Below, piece after piece: positions 1 to 7,448 of a DNA stretch of 19,393 nucleotides. The notes beneath the pieces were generated by a model, which did no database searches, was not told where the DNA came from, and saw nothing but the letters and a program-made list of their open reading frames with translations. Origin of the DNA: Candidatus Saccharimonadales bacterium (GTDB lineage Bacteria; Patescibacteriota; Saccharimonadia; UBA4664; SCTI01); assembly GCA_030150485.1 (NCBI GenBank), contig JASLFZ010000065.1:1-19393 (forward strand), read 5' to 3'. The position numbers were made by a program, and so were the translations under genes. Every line of letters begins with the position of its first letter. The stretch's first letter is position 1.

Positions 1-2
1 AG

Positions 3-629
3 CTCAAGGGCTTACCGCGCCGCATCGAGTGCTACGACATCTCGCACATGCAGGGCACCGATAACGTTGCCAGCATGGTCGTATTCACCGATGGCGTGCC
101 CAACAAAGAGGAGTACCGGCGGTTCAAGATGCGGCTGGATGGTAACGACGATTTCGCCCATATGCGCGAGGTGATGCGACGACGATTTAGTGGTAAAAAC
201 CTGGAGCAGTGGCCCAAACCGGATCTGCTCGTCATTGATGGTGGCAAGGGTCAGCTGAGTGCGGCTGGTGGGGTGCTCGACGAGCTGGGCATCGCGATTC
301 CGGCGATCGGACTGGCGAAGCGCGAGGAGGAGATTATTCTGCGCACCGGTGAGGTCATTCGGCTGCCCTATAGCTCGCACGTGCTCCAGCTTCTGCAGCG
401 CGTGCGCGATGAGGCCCATCGCTTTGCCGTGACATACCATGGTTTGTTGCGTGGTAAGCGCCAGACGGCCTCACAGCTTGATACAATCCCCGGTGTTGGG
501 CCGGCTACGCGCAAAAAGCTGATCCGGACATTTGGTAGCGTCGCGGGTGTTAAGGCGGCGGCGGAAGCGGACGTGGCGCAAGTAGTGGGGGCGGTACGCG
601 CCAAAGCCATTGCAGAACGCTTACGCTAA
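3..629 (+). CDS. uvrC: UvrABC excinuclease subunit C, C-terminal part (5' end outside window)
   Basis: This is the C-terminal 208 codons of UvrC, the nuclease that makes the dual incisions around bulky DNA lesions during nucleotide excision repair. The reading frame is open from the window edge, so the N-terminal GIY-YIG domain and UvrB-binding region lie upstream. What is visible is the RNase H-like endonuclease domain: an ECYDISHMQG-type strand near the start, the VIDGGKGQ motif around bases 230-255 with a catalytic Asp, and the DEAHRFA segment with the conserved His. A tandem helix-hairpin-helix region follows (IPGVGPATRKKL, then the AQVVGAVRAKAIAERL helix pair) and binds DNA. The gene ends in TAA with no visible terminator. 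The next gene starts 35 nt later behind its own -10-like element, so it need not be in the same unit. No damage is seen in the visible part. Confidence 0.96.
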   Translation, partial: LKGLPRRIECYDISHMQGTDNVASMVVFTDGVPNKEEYRRFKMRLDGNDDFAHMREVMRRRFSGKNLEQWPKPDLLVIDGGKGQLSAAGGVLDELGIAIPAIGLAKREEEIILRTGEVIRLPYSSHVLQLLQRVRDEAHRFAVTYHGLLRGKRQTASQLDTIPGVGPATRKKLIRTFGSVAGVKAAAEADVAQVVGAVRAKAIAERLR

Positions 630-649
630 ACATTGGTTCGCTCTGGTGC

Positions 650-655
650 TACACT
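650..655 (+). promoter_or_regulatory. Extended -10 promoter element for the histidine kinase operon
   Basis: TACACT at 650-655 is preceded by TG at 647-648, giving an extended -10 element. It lies 9 nt before the ATG at 665, so transcription would begin within about 3 nt of the start codon. No convincing -35 hexamer is at the right distance: TTGGTT at 633-638 is only 11 nt away. Confidence 0.45.
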
Positions 656-664
656 AAATCTCAC

Positions 665-2461
665 ATGAGGGGAATCAAGAAAGAAACTACGGAGATGCAT
701 GGGAGCGCGGCTAGGGCTTCCGGTGATGCGTCGTCTACCCAAACACTTATTAATCAAGACCAGATGATGCAGCTCAAAAAGTTGTTTGCCCGGGCGGCGG
801 TAGGGGATTTCAGCCAAGATGCGATGGCGATAGACCCAGGCGGAGACCTGGCGCCATTACTAGAGGGGCTGCAAGGTATGCTTAGCGCCATGCGCGAAAA
901 GGTCGCCGAGACGGAGCTTCTGCAAGATCAGCTGGCGGCACTAGTTGAAGACCGCACTAAAGCGCTCGAGCGCTCTCAATCATATTTTCGTTCGGTGGTC
1001 GAGCACGCGCCTAACTATATTCAGATTGTTGATCGGGATCTGCGACTAACCTTTACGAACCGGCTGCCAAAGAAAATTACCCAGCACGATGTAATTGGCG
1101 TGAAGATTGGAAGCTACTCTCCTCCTAAAGTGCGACAGTATATGCATCGGAAGCTGCGTCAGGTTATTCGAACTGGCAAGCCAACCGAGTATGAGTATAG
1201 CGCGGATATTGGCCAAGGGCTGCAGTGGTTTCGTTCGAGCGTGGGGCCTATTTGGGAGGATGGCAAGGTGAGCAGCCTCGTAATGATAACCTTTGACACC
1301 ACGGAGGATAAGCACCGCATTGACGCTCTCCACGAGGGCAAGCGGGTGGCTGAGTCGGATCGGGTGCGTTACAGCACGCTCCTCGACAGTATTGGCGAGG
1401 GGTTGATTGTGATTAATGAGCACGGCAATATTGCCAATGCTAATCCGTCGGCTGCTAAAATGCTCGGCTATGAGGTGGGCGAAATGATAGGCGAGTGGTT
1501 CCCGCGAGTGGTTGAGGCGCTTGATGATAGTGGCCGTCCGGTGGATCCGCTTGACCGCCCGGCCATCCGGTCCATCTCGGACGGCCGCATTATTAGCGAA
1601 AGTGTGCACTACCGGCGCAAGGATGGCAGTACTTTCCCCGCGGCGGTAACCGTCTCGCCGGTGGTGATCCAGGGCAAACCTTTAGGTACCATTGAGGTGT
1701 TTCGCGATCTGACCCAAGAGCACGAGCTCGACCAGGCGAAGGAGGAGTTCGTGTCGCTAGCCTCCCACCAGCTCAGAACGCCGGCTACTGGCGTGAAGGC
1801 CTACATCTCTATGCTGCTTGATGGCTACGCCGGCACCCTCACCGAGCGCCAAGAAGAGTTTTTGCATAAGGTGTTTGAATCCAACGAGCGGCAGCTTCAG
1901 ATCGTTAACGACATGCTGAACGTCGCGCGCGCCGATGCCGGGCGGATTATTCCGGAGATGGTTTCGACCAACCTTTCGGCACTAGTGCAGGATATTATCG
2001 ATGAGCAACGAGCCACCATCGCCGAGCGCCACCAGCAGCTTGAGATCGATATGCCCGCTTCGCGGGTGGAGGTGGTTATGGACCCCAAGCTGATGCGGAT
2101 GGTGATAGAGAATCTGGTGAGTAACGCCAGTAAATATACGAAAGAAAATGGCATGATACGAATCCGCCTGCTGCAGACCGCCCAGCAAGTTAGCTTGCAT
2201 GTCGTAGATAGCGGCGTTGGGATTGCGCAGGATGATCTGCCGCGGCTGTTTCGGCGCTTCTCCCGCATCAATAATCCGCTCAGTACGCAGCGCGGGGGGA
2301 GTGGATTAGGGTTGTATCTTGCCCAGACCATTGTGCTGCTCCACCAAGGCAGGTTGAGTGTTGAGTCGCAGCTTAATGTGGGTACCACCTTTACCGTCGA
2401 GCTTCCGCGGGTACAGGCCGCTTTAGTTGAGGTGGGCGCGATTCGGAGGATGCACGCATGA
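665..2461 (+). CDS. Soluble PAS-PAS sensor histidine kinase
   Basis: A 598-residue hybrid-free histidine kinase. Residues 65-105 are a charged helix or coiled coil of the kind that links sensor to kinase. Residues about 106-215 and 233-350 are two PAS domains; the second has the GEGLIVINEHGNIANANPSA start and an RRKDGSTFPA segment. The dimerisation domain has an H-box SHQLRTP with phospho-accepting His368. The ATPase domain shows the N box ENLVSNASKY (Asn487), the G1 box DSGVGI (Asp515) and the G2 box GGSGLGL (544-550). No membrane helix is present, so it should act in the cytosol or be tethered by a partner. The stop overlaps the next start by 4 nt (ATGA), tying it to a polytopic membrane protein. 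Stand-alone receivers that follow are likely phosphate acceptors. The start at 665 is chosen for the adjacent -10 element; ATG at 695 is an alternative. The signal sensed is not deducible. Confidence 0.93.
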   Translation: MRGIKKETTEMHGSAARASGDASSTQTLINQDQMMQLKKLFARAAVGDFSQDAMAIDPGGDLAPLLEGLQGMLSAMREKVAETELLQDQLAALVEDRTKALERSQSYFRSVVEHAPNYIQIVDRDLRLTFTNRLPKKITQHDVIGVKIGSYSPPKVRQYMHRKLRQVIRTGKPTEYEYSADIGQGLQWFRSSVGPIWEDGKVSSLVMITFDTTEDKHRIDALHEGKRVAESDRVRYSTLLDSIGEGLIVINEHGNIANANPSAAKMLGYEVGEMIGEWFPRVVEALDDSGRPVDPLDRPAIRSISDGRIISESVHYRRKDGSTFPAAVTVSPVVIQGKPLGTIEVFRDLTQEHELDQAKEEFVSLASHQLRTPATGVKAYISMLLDGYAGTLTERQEEFLHKVFESNERQLQIVNDMLNVARADAGRIIPEMVSTNLSALVQDIIDEQRATIAERHQQLEIDMPASRVEVVMDPKLMRMVIENLVSNASKYTKENGMIRIRLLQTAQQVSLHVVDSGVGIAQDDLPRLFRRFSRINNPLSTQRGGSGLGLYLAQTIVLLHQGRLSVESQLNVGTTFTVELPRVQAALVEVGAIRRMHA

Positions 2462-3396
2462 GCGCCCCATCATCAAAGCGGGGTGGACTGGCCTACTGGC
2501 TGCTCGGCGCCGCCTCGTTGATATATGTAGCGGTGACGCTGTGGGAGCCGATTACGCAGGCGGAGCGAACCTATACGCTTTCGCCGTGGGCGGTTCACTC
2601 TTTGCAGCTGACCATTGTGCTCCCTCTGGTAGCGGTCTGGTTTGTGGCGATGTGGGGCTCGTTGCGGTTTCGGGCGTACGCGCTCAGCATCCAGGCCAGC
2701 GCCGATGGACGGGCGCTCAAGACGCTTGCTAACGGCTTAGTTACGCTTGTGAGCGGGCTGGTGCTCACCTCGGTTTTACAGTCCTTTAATGGGCGCATGG
2801 CGTTATGGGGACACGCCAAGATATGGGCTATCTTCAGTGAGTACGTAGCGCTGCTCGTGGCTCTGGTGGCTCTCGGGCTGATAGTGCGAGGGGCGTGGCA
2901 GCTCGCCGGCTTGGTGCGGTTTCGGCGGCTGGCTTTGGTGCAGGCCGTGGCGCTCCTAGCGCTAGCGGTTATTGGCATTACCTATGCGGTGCTGCTTATC
3001 CACGACCCTTACCGGTCTGCCACCCCGAGCCCCACCCTGCACTCTTCCTACTACCTATCGGATTGGTTGCTGGTACCGACCATCGTGGTGCCGTATTTAG
3101 TGGTGTGGTACTGCGGTCTGCTGGCGGTCGGGTGTTTGCGGATATACCAAAGCTATTCGAGCGGCATTATCTACCGACACGCGTTGAGTCGACTATCGAG
3201 CGGACTGTTTGCGGTCATTATGGCGTCGGTGTTCATCCAGGTTTTGGACGCCGTCAGCCCCTCGCTGGTACACCTTGGCGTAAAGGATCTTTTATTGCTC
3301 ATTTACGTGCTGATTATTGTGTACGCGATTGGTCATATCGTGGTAGCGCTGGGCGCGCGCAGTCTCGCTAAAATCGAGGAGGCGGGCGAGTCGTGA
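2458..3396 (+). CDS. Polytopic membrane protein of the kinase operon, about eight helices
   Basis: A 312-residue integral membrane protein that I do not recognise by family. Hydrophobic segments are seen at about residues 11-29, 45-68, 90-108, 122-147, 157-178, 202-230, 250-268 and 276-300. A short basic N-terminus before the first helix suggests that this end is cytosolic. No signal peptide, lipobox or catalytic motif is evident. The start overlaps the kinase stop (ATGA) and the end overlaps the following GTG start, so translation is probably coupled on both sides. Because the kinase lacks membrane helices, the protein may provide the membrane sensor or docking site for it; that is inference from gene order only. 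Alternatives are a transporter-like or energy-sensing protein unrelated to the kinase. Confidence 0.85.
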   Translation: MSAPSSKRGGLAYWLLGAASLIYVAVTLWEPITQAERTYTLSPWAVHSLQLTIVLPLVAVWFVAMWGSLRFRAYALSIQASADGRALKTLANGLVTLVSGLVLTSVLQSFNGRMALWGHAKIWAIFSEYVALLVALVALGLIVRGAWQLAGLVRFRRLALVQAVALLALAVIGITYAVLLIHDPYRSATPSPTLHSSYYLSDWLLVPTIVVPYLVVWYCGLLAVGCLRIYQSYSSGIIYRHALSRLSSGLFAVIMASVFIQVLDAVSPSLVHLGVKDLLLLIYVLIIVYAIGHIVVALGARSLAKIEEAGES

Positions 3397-3626
3397 CAGA
3401 AACCCTCTATGCTAATATAGTGAAGGTCGTTGAGTTTTACCTTGGTCCGGCTGCACCACGGTTTGTGGAGCGTCAAATTAAGGCCCATTTGCAAAAATCT
3501 CCTGAAGAGGTCACCGCTGAAGATATTGGCGAGCTGACTGTGTGGATTAAGGTATCATTAGCGCTCTTAACAGACGACCGTGCAGTAATTGATGAGTGTG
3601 CTCGCAGGCTCACGCAACTAGCTTAG
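3393..3626 (+). CDS. Small helical protein (77 aa) between kinase and receivers
   Basis: A small acidic protein predicted to be all-helical. It starts at GTG 3393 inside the stop of the preceding gene (GTGA overlap), with AGGAGG about 9 nt upstream as the ribosome site. The pattern FYLGPAAPRFVERQIKAHL, followed by an EDIGEL segment and a C-terminal helix, loosely recalls a short helical domain (LGPxA, then ELxxxLAxxI) found at the ends of some bacterial kinases and receiver proteins. That comparison is from memory and untested. Its place between kinase and receivers suggests an adaptor or phosphotransfer regulator, but no histidine in a phosphotransfer-like context is obvious. Coding status is well supported by start, spacing and codon use; function is not known. 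Confidence 0.72.
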   Translation: MTETLYANIVKVVEFYLGPAAPRFVERQIKAHLQKSPEEVTAEDIGELTVWIKVSLALLTDDRAVIDECARRLTQLA

Positions 3627-3632
3627 ACTACT

Positions 3633-4019
3633 ATGAATGATACCCATCCAACCACCGTTTTAATTGTGGAAGATGACGCTGTTTTGCGCAGCGCCTACGA
3701 GACCGTGCTCAAGATAGAGGGCTATGATACCCGAACGGCCGGGGATGGCCAAGCGGCCCTTAAGGTTGCCCAAAAACAGGAGTTTGACGTTATTTTGCTT
3801 GATATGCTCATGCCTAACATGAATGGACTTGAGTTTTTGCAAGCCTTTCAGGCTCCGGCCCATCACCCTCAGACGAAGATTATTGTCTTCAGTAATATGT
3901 CGGTCCCGAGCGATGTCAAGCAAACTATGCAGCTGGGGGCTACGAAGTATCTGACTAAGTCGAGCTTTACCCCAAAAGAAATGGCCAGCATTATTAGCGA
4001 AGTTTTAAGCGGAGAGTAA
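3633..4019 (+). CDS. Stand-alone CheY-like response regulator receiver 1
   Basis: A 128-residue single receiver domain with no output domain. The phosphorylation pocket is complete: acidic Glu13-Asp14-Asp15, phospho-acceptor Asp57 in LLDMLMP, the switch residue Ser87 in VFSN, and Lys109 in YLTKSSF. It should accept phosphate from the histidine kinase four genes upstream and act by protein contact. The ATG lies 6 nt after the previous stop and no clear Shine-Dalgarno is present, so it is probably translated by coupling. It is followed after 3 nt by a second, non-identical receiver, which suggests a relay, a phosphate sink or two different targets. Confidence 0.93.
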   Translation: MNDTHPTTVLIVEDDAVLRSAYETVLKIEGYDTRTAGDGQAALKVAQKQEFDVILLDMLMPNMNGLEFLQAFQAPAHHPQTKIIVFSNMSVPSDVKQTMQLGATKYLTKSSFTPKEMASIISEVLSGE

Positions 4020-4022
4020 CCC

Positions 4023-4394
4023 ATGCCAGATAACCCTAAAACCATTTATGTAATTGATGACGATACCGCCCTGCGAACGGCCTACGCAGCCGCTTTGAGC
4101 GCCAAGGGCTACACCGTCAAAACGGCCGCCGATGGCCTGGAGGGGGAGGCCTTGGTCGCGGCGGGGGCGCCAGACCTCATTATCTTAGATATGCTCATGC
4201 CTAACCTGGATGGGAAGGGCTTTCTGCGGGAGCTGCGCAGCAATCCGGCCAATCAAAGTGTGCAGGTGGTGGTAGTGAGCAACTTTGAGTCGGCGCCGGA
4301 GCTTGAAAACCTCCAAGTGTCTAAGTATCTTTCCAAGATGCAGAACAACCCAGAGGCGGTAGCTGCGACGGTGGACGGCCTCCTGCAAGGCTAG
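4023..4394 (+). CDS. Stand-alone CheY-like response regulator receiver 2
   Basis: A 123-residue single receiver domain. Seen residues are the acidic cluster Asp12-Asp13-Asp14, phospho-acceptor Asp56 in ILDMLMP, Ser86 in VVSN and Lys105 in YLSKM. GGAG at 4011-4014, 8 nt before the ATG, is a good ribosome site inside the end of the preceding receiver gene. It shares the DMLMPN phosphosite context with the preceding receiver, so the pair may be an old duplication, but elsewhere they differ clearly. It has no DNA-binding or enzymatic output, so it presumably signals through protein interaction. This is the last gene of the signalling operon; the next gene has its own promoter-like element. Confidence 0.93.
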   Translation: MPDNPKTIYVIDDDTALRTAYAAALSAKGYTVKTAADGLEGEALVAAGAPDLIILDMLMPNLDGKGFLRELRSNPANQSVQVVVVSNFESAPELENLQVSKYLSKMQNNPEAVAATVDGLLQG

Positions 4395-4418
4395 CGTCCG
4401 GGCGGCTAGCAAGCGTGC

Positions 4419-4424
4419 TAAACT
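4419..4424 (+). promoter_or_regulatory. Extended -10 element before the YvlD-like gene
   Basis: TGC precedes TAAACT (4419-4424), and the ATG follows 9 nt later at 4434. Transcription would begin about 2-3 nt before the start codon. No -35 hexamer and no Shine-Dalgarno are apparent, matching the arrangement before the histidine kinase gene. Confidence 0.45.
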
Positions 4425-4433
4425 ATAAGCGCT

Positions 4434-4799
4434 ATGGTACGAAAATTTCTGCTACGTTGGTTGATTAATGGCCTGGGGCTGTGGACGGCAGCCACGCTTC
4501 TGCCCGGAGTGCACTACGGCAACAGAGCCGGCGTTCTGATCGTGGCGGCGCTGGTCTTTTCGGTTGTCAACGCGCTGCTGCGGCCGCTGATCATTGTGCT
4601 CGCGCTGCCGGCTATTGTGCTAACGCTGGGCCTCTTCACCTTTATCGTGAATGGCTTTATGCTATATCTAACCAGTTTGATCTATTCGCCACTGCGGATT
4701 ACCTCGTTTTGGCAGGCGGTGCTAGCGGTAGTGATCATCTGGGTGGTAAACTATTTGCTGACCGACGTCTTGGAGGGCGCCCATGAAAGCACTATTTAA
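4434..4799 (+). CDS. YvlD-like (phage holin 4_2 family) small membrane protein
   Basis: A 121-residue membrane protein with about four hydrophobic helices. The family signature is readable: a basic start (VRKFLLRWLINGLGLWTAA), the LLPGV turn, the NALLRPLIIVLALP segment with its conserved Asn-x-x-x-Arg-Pro, and a TLGLFTFIVNGFMLYL helix. Members of this family are named for distant holin similarity but are chromosomal and widespread; YvlD of Bacillus is the best-known name and its role is poorly defined. Its last 17 nt overlap the start of secG, so the two are translated together. There is no phage gene nearby, so lysis is an unlikely role. Confidence 0.88.
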   Translation: MVRKFLLRWLINGLGLWTAATLLPGVHYGNRAGVLIVAALVFSVVNALLRPLIIVLALPAIVLTLGLFTFIVNGFMLYLTSLIYSPLRITSFWQAVLAVVIIWVVNYLLTDVLEGAHESTI

Positions 4800-5010
4800 T
4801 TACATCACCATTATTACCGCCATTATTATCATCACAACCGTGCTGCTGCAGTCGCGCGGCTCGAGCTTAGGCGGGGCCTTTGGCGGCGGCAGCGATGGCG
4901 GTGGCTACCGCACCCGACGTGGCGCCGAGCGTACGCTCTACTACACCACAATTGTGGCAGCGGTGATTTTTGTGGCGTCATTACTGCTCAGTATTCTCGC
5001 TAAGCGCTAA
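4783..5010 (+). CDS. secG: Preprotein translocase subunit SecG
   Basis: A 75-residue protein with two membrane helices (residues about 5-23 and 52-71) joined by a glycine-rich loop. SecG features are clear: VLLQSRGSSLGGAFGGG after the first helix, then the RTRRGAERTL segment leading into the second. SecG assists protein export through SecYE at the inner membrane. The start lies inside the end of the YvlD-like gene and is preceded by GGAGGG at 4772-4777, 5 nt before the ATG, a strong ribosome site. The stop shares one base with the next ATG (TAATG), so expression is coupled to the solute-binding protein. The length is normal for the family. Confidence 0.93.
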   Translation: MKALFNYITIITAIIIITTVLLQSRGSSLGGAFGGGSDGGGYRTRRGAERTLYYTTIVAAVIFVASLLLSILAKR

Positions 5011-6767
5011 TGATCACCTACATGCGGTTTAGATTGCGGCGGTATGGACGCATGGTGCGCCGTGGGCGCCGTCGGCTGACGCGCTACGTGCAGTTCAACG
5101 CCTTTGGTAAGTGGCGTCAGTTTGCGATGATCCGCCGCTTTGTGGTGGTGTGGGGGCTGATCATTCTGGCTACCTTGGGCGGCCTCGTGTTGCAAATTCG
5201 AGCCTTAGAGCGCCAGGGAATGATACTGCAGGCGCTACCCGGAGGTAGTTATAGCGAAGCGGTAGTGGGCAGCGTCAAGAATATTAATCCGATTTTGCCG
5301 GAAGACAGCGCCAGTGCTGATGCAACTAAGCTGATTTTTAGTGGCCTTACCCGTTTTGATACACAAGGCAACCTCACATCCGATTTAGCCGAAAGTTGGA
5401 GCGTCAGCCCCGATGGCAAAACCTATACCTTTCACCTGCGTCATGGCGTCCGTTGGCAGGATGGCGTACCTTTTACATCACAGGATGTGCTCTTTACGAT
5501 AACGGCCATCCAGGATCCCGATACGCGCTCACCGCTGGCGAGTAGCTGGCAGGGAGTTAAGGCCAGCGCCCCCAGCGCCTATACCGTGGTATTTACGCTT
5601 CCCAAGGCCTACACACCCTTCGTAAACACCACCACGGTGGGGATTTTGCCGGCCCACTTGCTAGAAAATATCGATCCCTCCACCATGCCGGTAACCGCTT
5701 TTAACCAACATCCGATTGGGACGGGCCCCTTCAAGCTAACCGCTTTTGATACGGCTAACGGCACCATAGCGCTTACCGCCAACTCAACCTATTTTGGCGG
5801 CAAGGCGCTGCTGCAGACTCTGACGTTGAAGCTATACGACACGGCCGCGGCGGCCTTCTCGGCGTACACCCATCGCCAGGTTCAGGGTGTGTCTCAGCTA
5901 CAGCCGAACCAGGTCACGGCGGCGCAAAACCTGGGCACTATGAAGCTTTACGATGCCAGCGTGCCGGATGAGGTGGCGGTGTTCCTCCAGACCACCATGC
6001 CCGCGCTGAAGGACAAGGTCGTGCGTGCAGCGCTAGCCACCGCAACCGACCGCCAGGCTATTATCGGCAGCCAGCTGGACGGCCAAGCGATCGCGCTGTC
6101 CGGACCTTTGCTGCCCTCGCGGCTTAACCTTGCAGGCGTACCGCATCAGCCGGCCTACGACGAGGGCAAGGCCCAGGCACTGCTTGATGGCGACGGGTGG
6201 AGGTTAGGTGCGGACGGCGTGCGCCACAAGAACGGAGTGCGCTTAGAACTGCATATGGTGACGGAATCAAACAGTGTGTATGCCGGCGTGGCTCAAGCAC
6301 TAACGAGCCAATGGGCCAAAATCGGCGTTAAACTTGACGTGCAGACGCTCGATGGGGCTGACCTCCAGGAGAGCTACATCCGGCCGCGCAACTATGACGC
6401 TCTCCTCTACGGCATTAACACCGGCGCTGATCCGGATGTCTACTCCTATTGGGACGCCTCGCAGATCAAGGATCCGGGCTTAAATCTGTCTGATTACAGC
6501 TCCCCGGCAGCCAGTGCAGCGCTTGAGGCGGCTCGCACCATCCAAGATCCAAATGTGCGCGCCGCCAAGTATCGCAGTTTTGTGCAAACCTGGGTGGCCG
6601 ACAACCCCGCGGTGATGTTGTATACGCCAACCTACGTCTATGGTGTCAGCGATGGCATGTATGGGATTAAGATCAAGAAGTTGATTAATCCGGCCGATCG
6701 CTTTACCGATGTTACGAGCTGGGCGGTGCGAGTGCGCAGCGTTTCGGCTACGGCTGGTGCCAAGTAA
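5010..6767 (+). CDS. Membrane-anchored family-5 (oligopeptide-type) extracellular solute-binding protein
   Basis: A 585-residue SBP_bac_5 protein related to OppA/DppA, which binds peptides or similar ligands outside the cytoplasmic membrane. The mature start has the family pattern from residue 78: PGGSYSEAVVGSVKNINPIL, ASADATKLIFSGLTRFD, LAESWSVSPDGKTYTFHLR and GVRWQDGVPFTSQDVLF. The N-terminus is unusual: about 40 residues rich in Arg, then one membrane helix (about 44-63) and no lipobox Cys. It is therefore an uncleaved signal-anchor protein and not a lipoprotein. The TAATG overlap with secG fixes the start. No ABC permease or ATPase gene is in the window, so partner subunits are elsewhere or absent. 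A hairpin follows at 6788-6821. Ligand specificity cannot be read. Confidence 0.9.
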   Translation: MITYMRFRLRRYGRMVRRGRRRLTRYVQFNAFGKWRQFAMIRRFVVVWGLIILATLGGLVLQIRALERQGMILQALPGGSYSEAVVGSVKNINPILPEDSASADATKLIFSGLTRFDTQGNLTSDLAESWSVSPDGKTYTFHLRHGVRWQDGVPFTSQDVLFTITAIQDPDTRSPLASSWQGVKASAPSAYTVVFTLPKAYTPFVNTTTVGILPAHLLENIDPSTMPVTAFNQHPIGTGPFKLTAFDTANGTIALTANSTYFGGKALLQTLTLKLYDTAAAAFSAYTHRQVQGVSQLQPNQVTAAQNLGTMKLYDASVPDEVAVFLQTTMPALKDKVVRAALATATDRQAIIGSQLDGQAIALSGPLLPSRLNLAGVPHQPAYDEGKAQALLDGDGWRLGADGVRHKNGVRLELHMVTESNSVYAGVAQALTSQWAKIGVKLDVQTLDGADLQESYIRPRNYDALLYGINTGADPDVYSYWDASQIKDPGLNLSDYSSPAASAALEAARTIQDPNVRAAKYRSFVQTWVADNPAVMLYTPTYVYGVSDGMYGIKIKKLINPADRFTDVTSWAVRVRSVSATAGAK

Positions 6768-6787
6768 TAAGTGCTTGTCGAGAGCGT

Positions 6788-6821
6788 TTCGGCCCCTGGG
6801 CTTGTAAGTCCAGGGGCCGAA
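6788..6821. terminator. 12-bp hairpin between convergent genes
   Basis: A perfect 12-bp inverted repeat (arms 6788-6799 and 6810-6821, 10-nt loop) with GC-rich arms lies between the end of the solute-binding protein gene and the end of the convergent LuxR-type gene. No U-tract is found on either side, so it may be a weak bidirectional terminator or an mRNA 3'-end stabiliser. Confidence 0.5.
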
Positions 6822-6847
6822 CGGCCTGCATTGGATTCTACGACCGC

Positions 6848-7279
6848 CTAATATGGTCTGTTGATATGGCCGCCCTGCGGAGGTCTCTCAAATACGAGGC
6901 CCTTCGTGAACATGATCTCTGCTTGTCGCCGCTTTTTTACTCCCAGAGCTTTATACACCTTATGTACAAAGTTTTTAAGAGCGACTTCGCTTATGTCGAG
7001 CTCCTGGGTAATTTCCTCGTACGTGAGGCCGCGAGCTAGCTGCTCAAGCACACGATACTGAGGTGGCGTTATGTGTACCGTCTGTTCCTCGCGGATGGCG
7101 GCTTCTTGTTCCCGGAGTGCAGTGAATGCTCTGCTCAGGGCGTCACTGTAGTCCTGGGCGGCCAAGCCCGATGAGTTCTCTATCCCCATGGCCTCAAGAA
7201 AAGTCGGTAGGGCATGCTCAACCTGCTCGGGTACAGACAGCACCGGCCTAACCAGCGGAGGAGGAGTCGTAATAGCCAT
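6848..7279 (-). CDS. LuxR/GerE-type helix-turn-helix transcriptional regulator
   Basis: A 143-residue protein with a C-terminal LuxR-type DNA-binding domain at residues 68-128. ITPPQYRVLEQLARGLTYEE begins the domain, and ISEVALKNFVHKVYKALGVK is the recognition-helix part, with the usual VKKRRQAEI continuation. The N-terminal 65 residues are helical and proline-started, and contain no receiver or autoinducer-binding domain, so any input is unknown. The ATG has GAGG 8 nt upstream. Its promoter, on the same strand, contains a perfect palindrome, which suggests autoregulation. It is transcribed alone and converges on the solute-binding protein gene. What it controls is not shown; the nearby tRNA-Leu or its own gene are the closest candidates. 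Confidence 0.87.
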   Translation of the reverse strand: MAITTPPPLVRPVLSVPEQVEHALPTFLEAMGIENSSGLAAQDYSDALSRAFTALREQEAAIREEQTVHITPPQYRVLEQLARGLTYEEITQELDISEVALKNFVHKVYKALGVKKRRQAEIMFTKGLVFERPPQGGHINRPY

Positions 7280-7332
7280 ATCATAACCTCAATTGTCGAG
7301 TTACTAGGTAGGTGTTTGCAAGCGTAGGATGT

Positions 7333-7361
7333 ATTATGCCACTAATACGTTGTATTAACAA
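7333..7361 (-). promoter_or_regulatory. Promoter of the LuxR-type gene
   Basis: Read on the minus strand, TTGTTA (7356-7361) is followed after exactly 17 nt by CATAAT (7333-7338), a good -35/-10 pair. The leader to the ATG at 7279 would be about 45-50 nt and carries the GAGG ribosome site. Unlike several other genes here, this mRNA has a real 5' leader. Confidence 0.6.
7343..7357. promoter_or_regulatory. Perfect palindrome, probable operator inside the LuxR-type promoter
   Basis: TAATAC-GTT-GTATTA is a perfect 6-bp inverted repeat with a 3-bp centre, placed between the -35 and -10 of the regulator's promoter. A further GTATTA half-site is at 7331-7336, two helical turns away, and overlaps the -10. 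Binding here would block RNA polymerase, so self-repression is the simplest reading. Confidence 0.5.
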
Positions 7362-7423
7362 GCATAAACACTCTGAGGCCGTGAGTTTTATTAGGCTAGC
7401 TGGAAAAAGCGCTAGGAGTGCGC

Positions 7424-7429
7424 TATAGT
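7424..7429 (+). promoter_or_regulatory. -10 element of tRNA-Leu(CAG)
   Basis: TATAGT at 7424-7429 lies 19 nt before the tRNA. Transcription would start around 7436, leaving a leader of about 13 nt for RNase P to remove. No clear -35 hexamer is found at 17 nt. Confidence 0.4.
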
Positions 7430-7448
7430 TGTGCAGTTGAGACCGCTC

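Noticed and set aside
12..440. A 142-codon minus-strand reading frame opposite uvrC
   Set aside because: It is antisense to the conserved UvrC nuclease domain and has no independent support.
4434..4799. Phage holin or prophage remnant
   Set aside because: The family name is historical; no phage gene is nearby and the gene is overlapped by secG.
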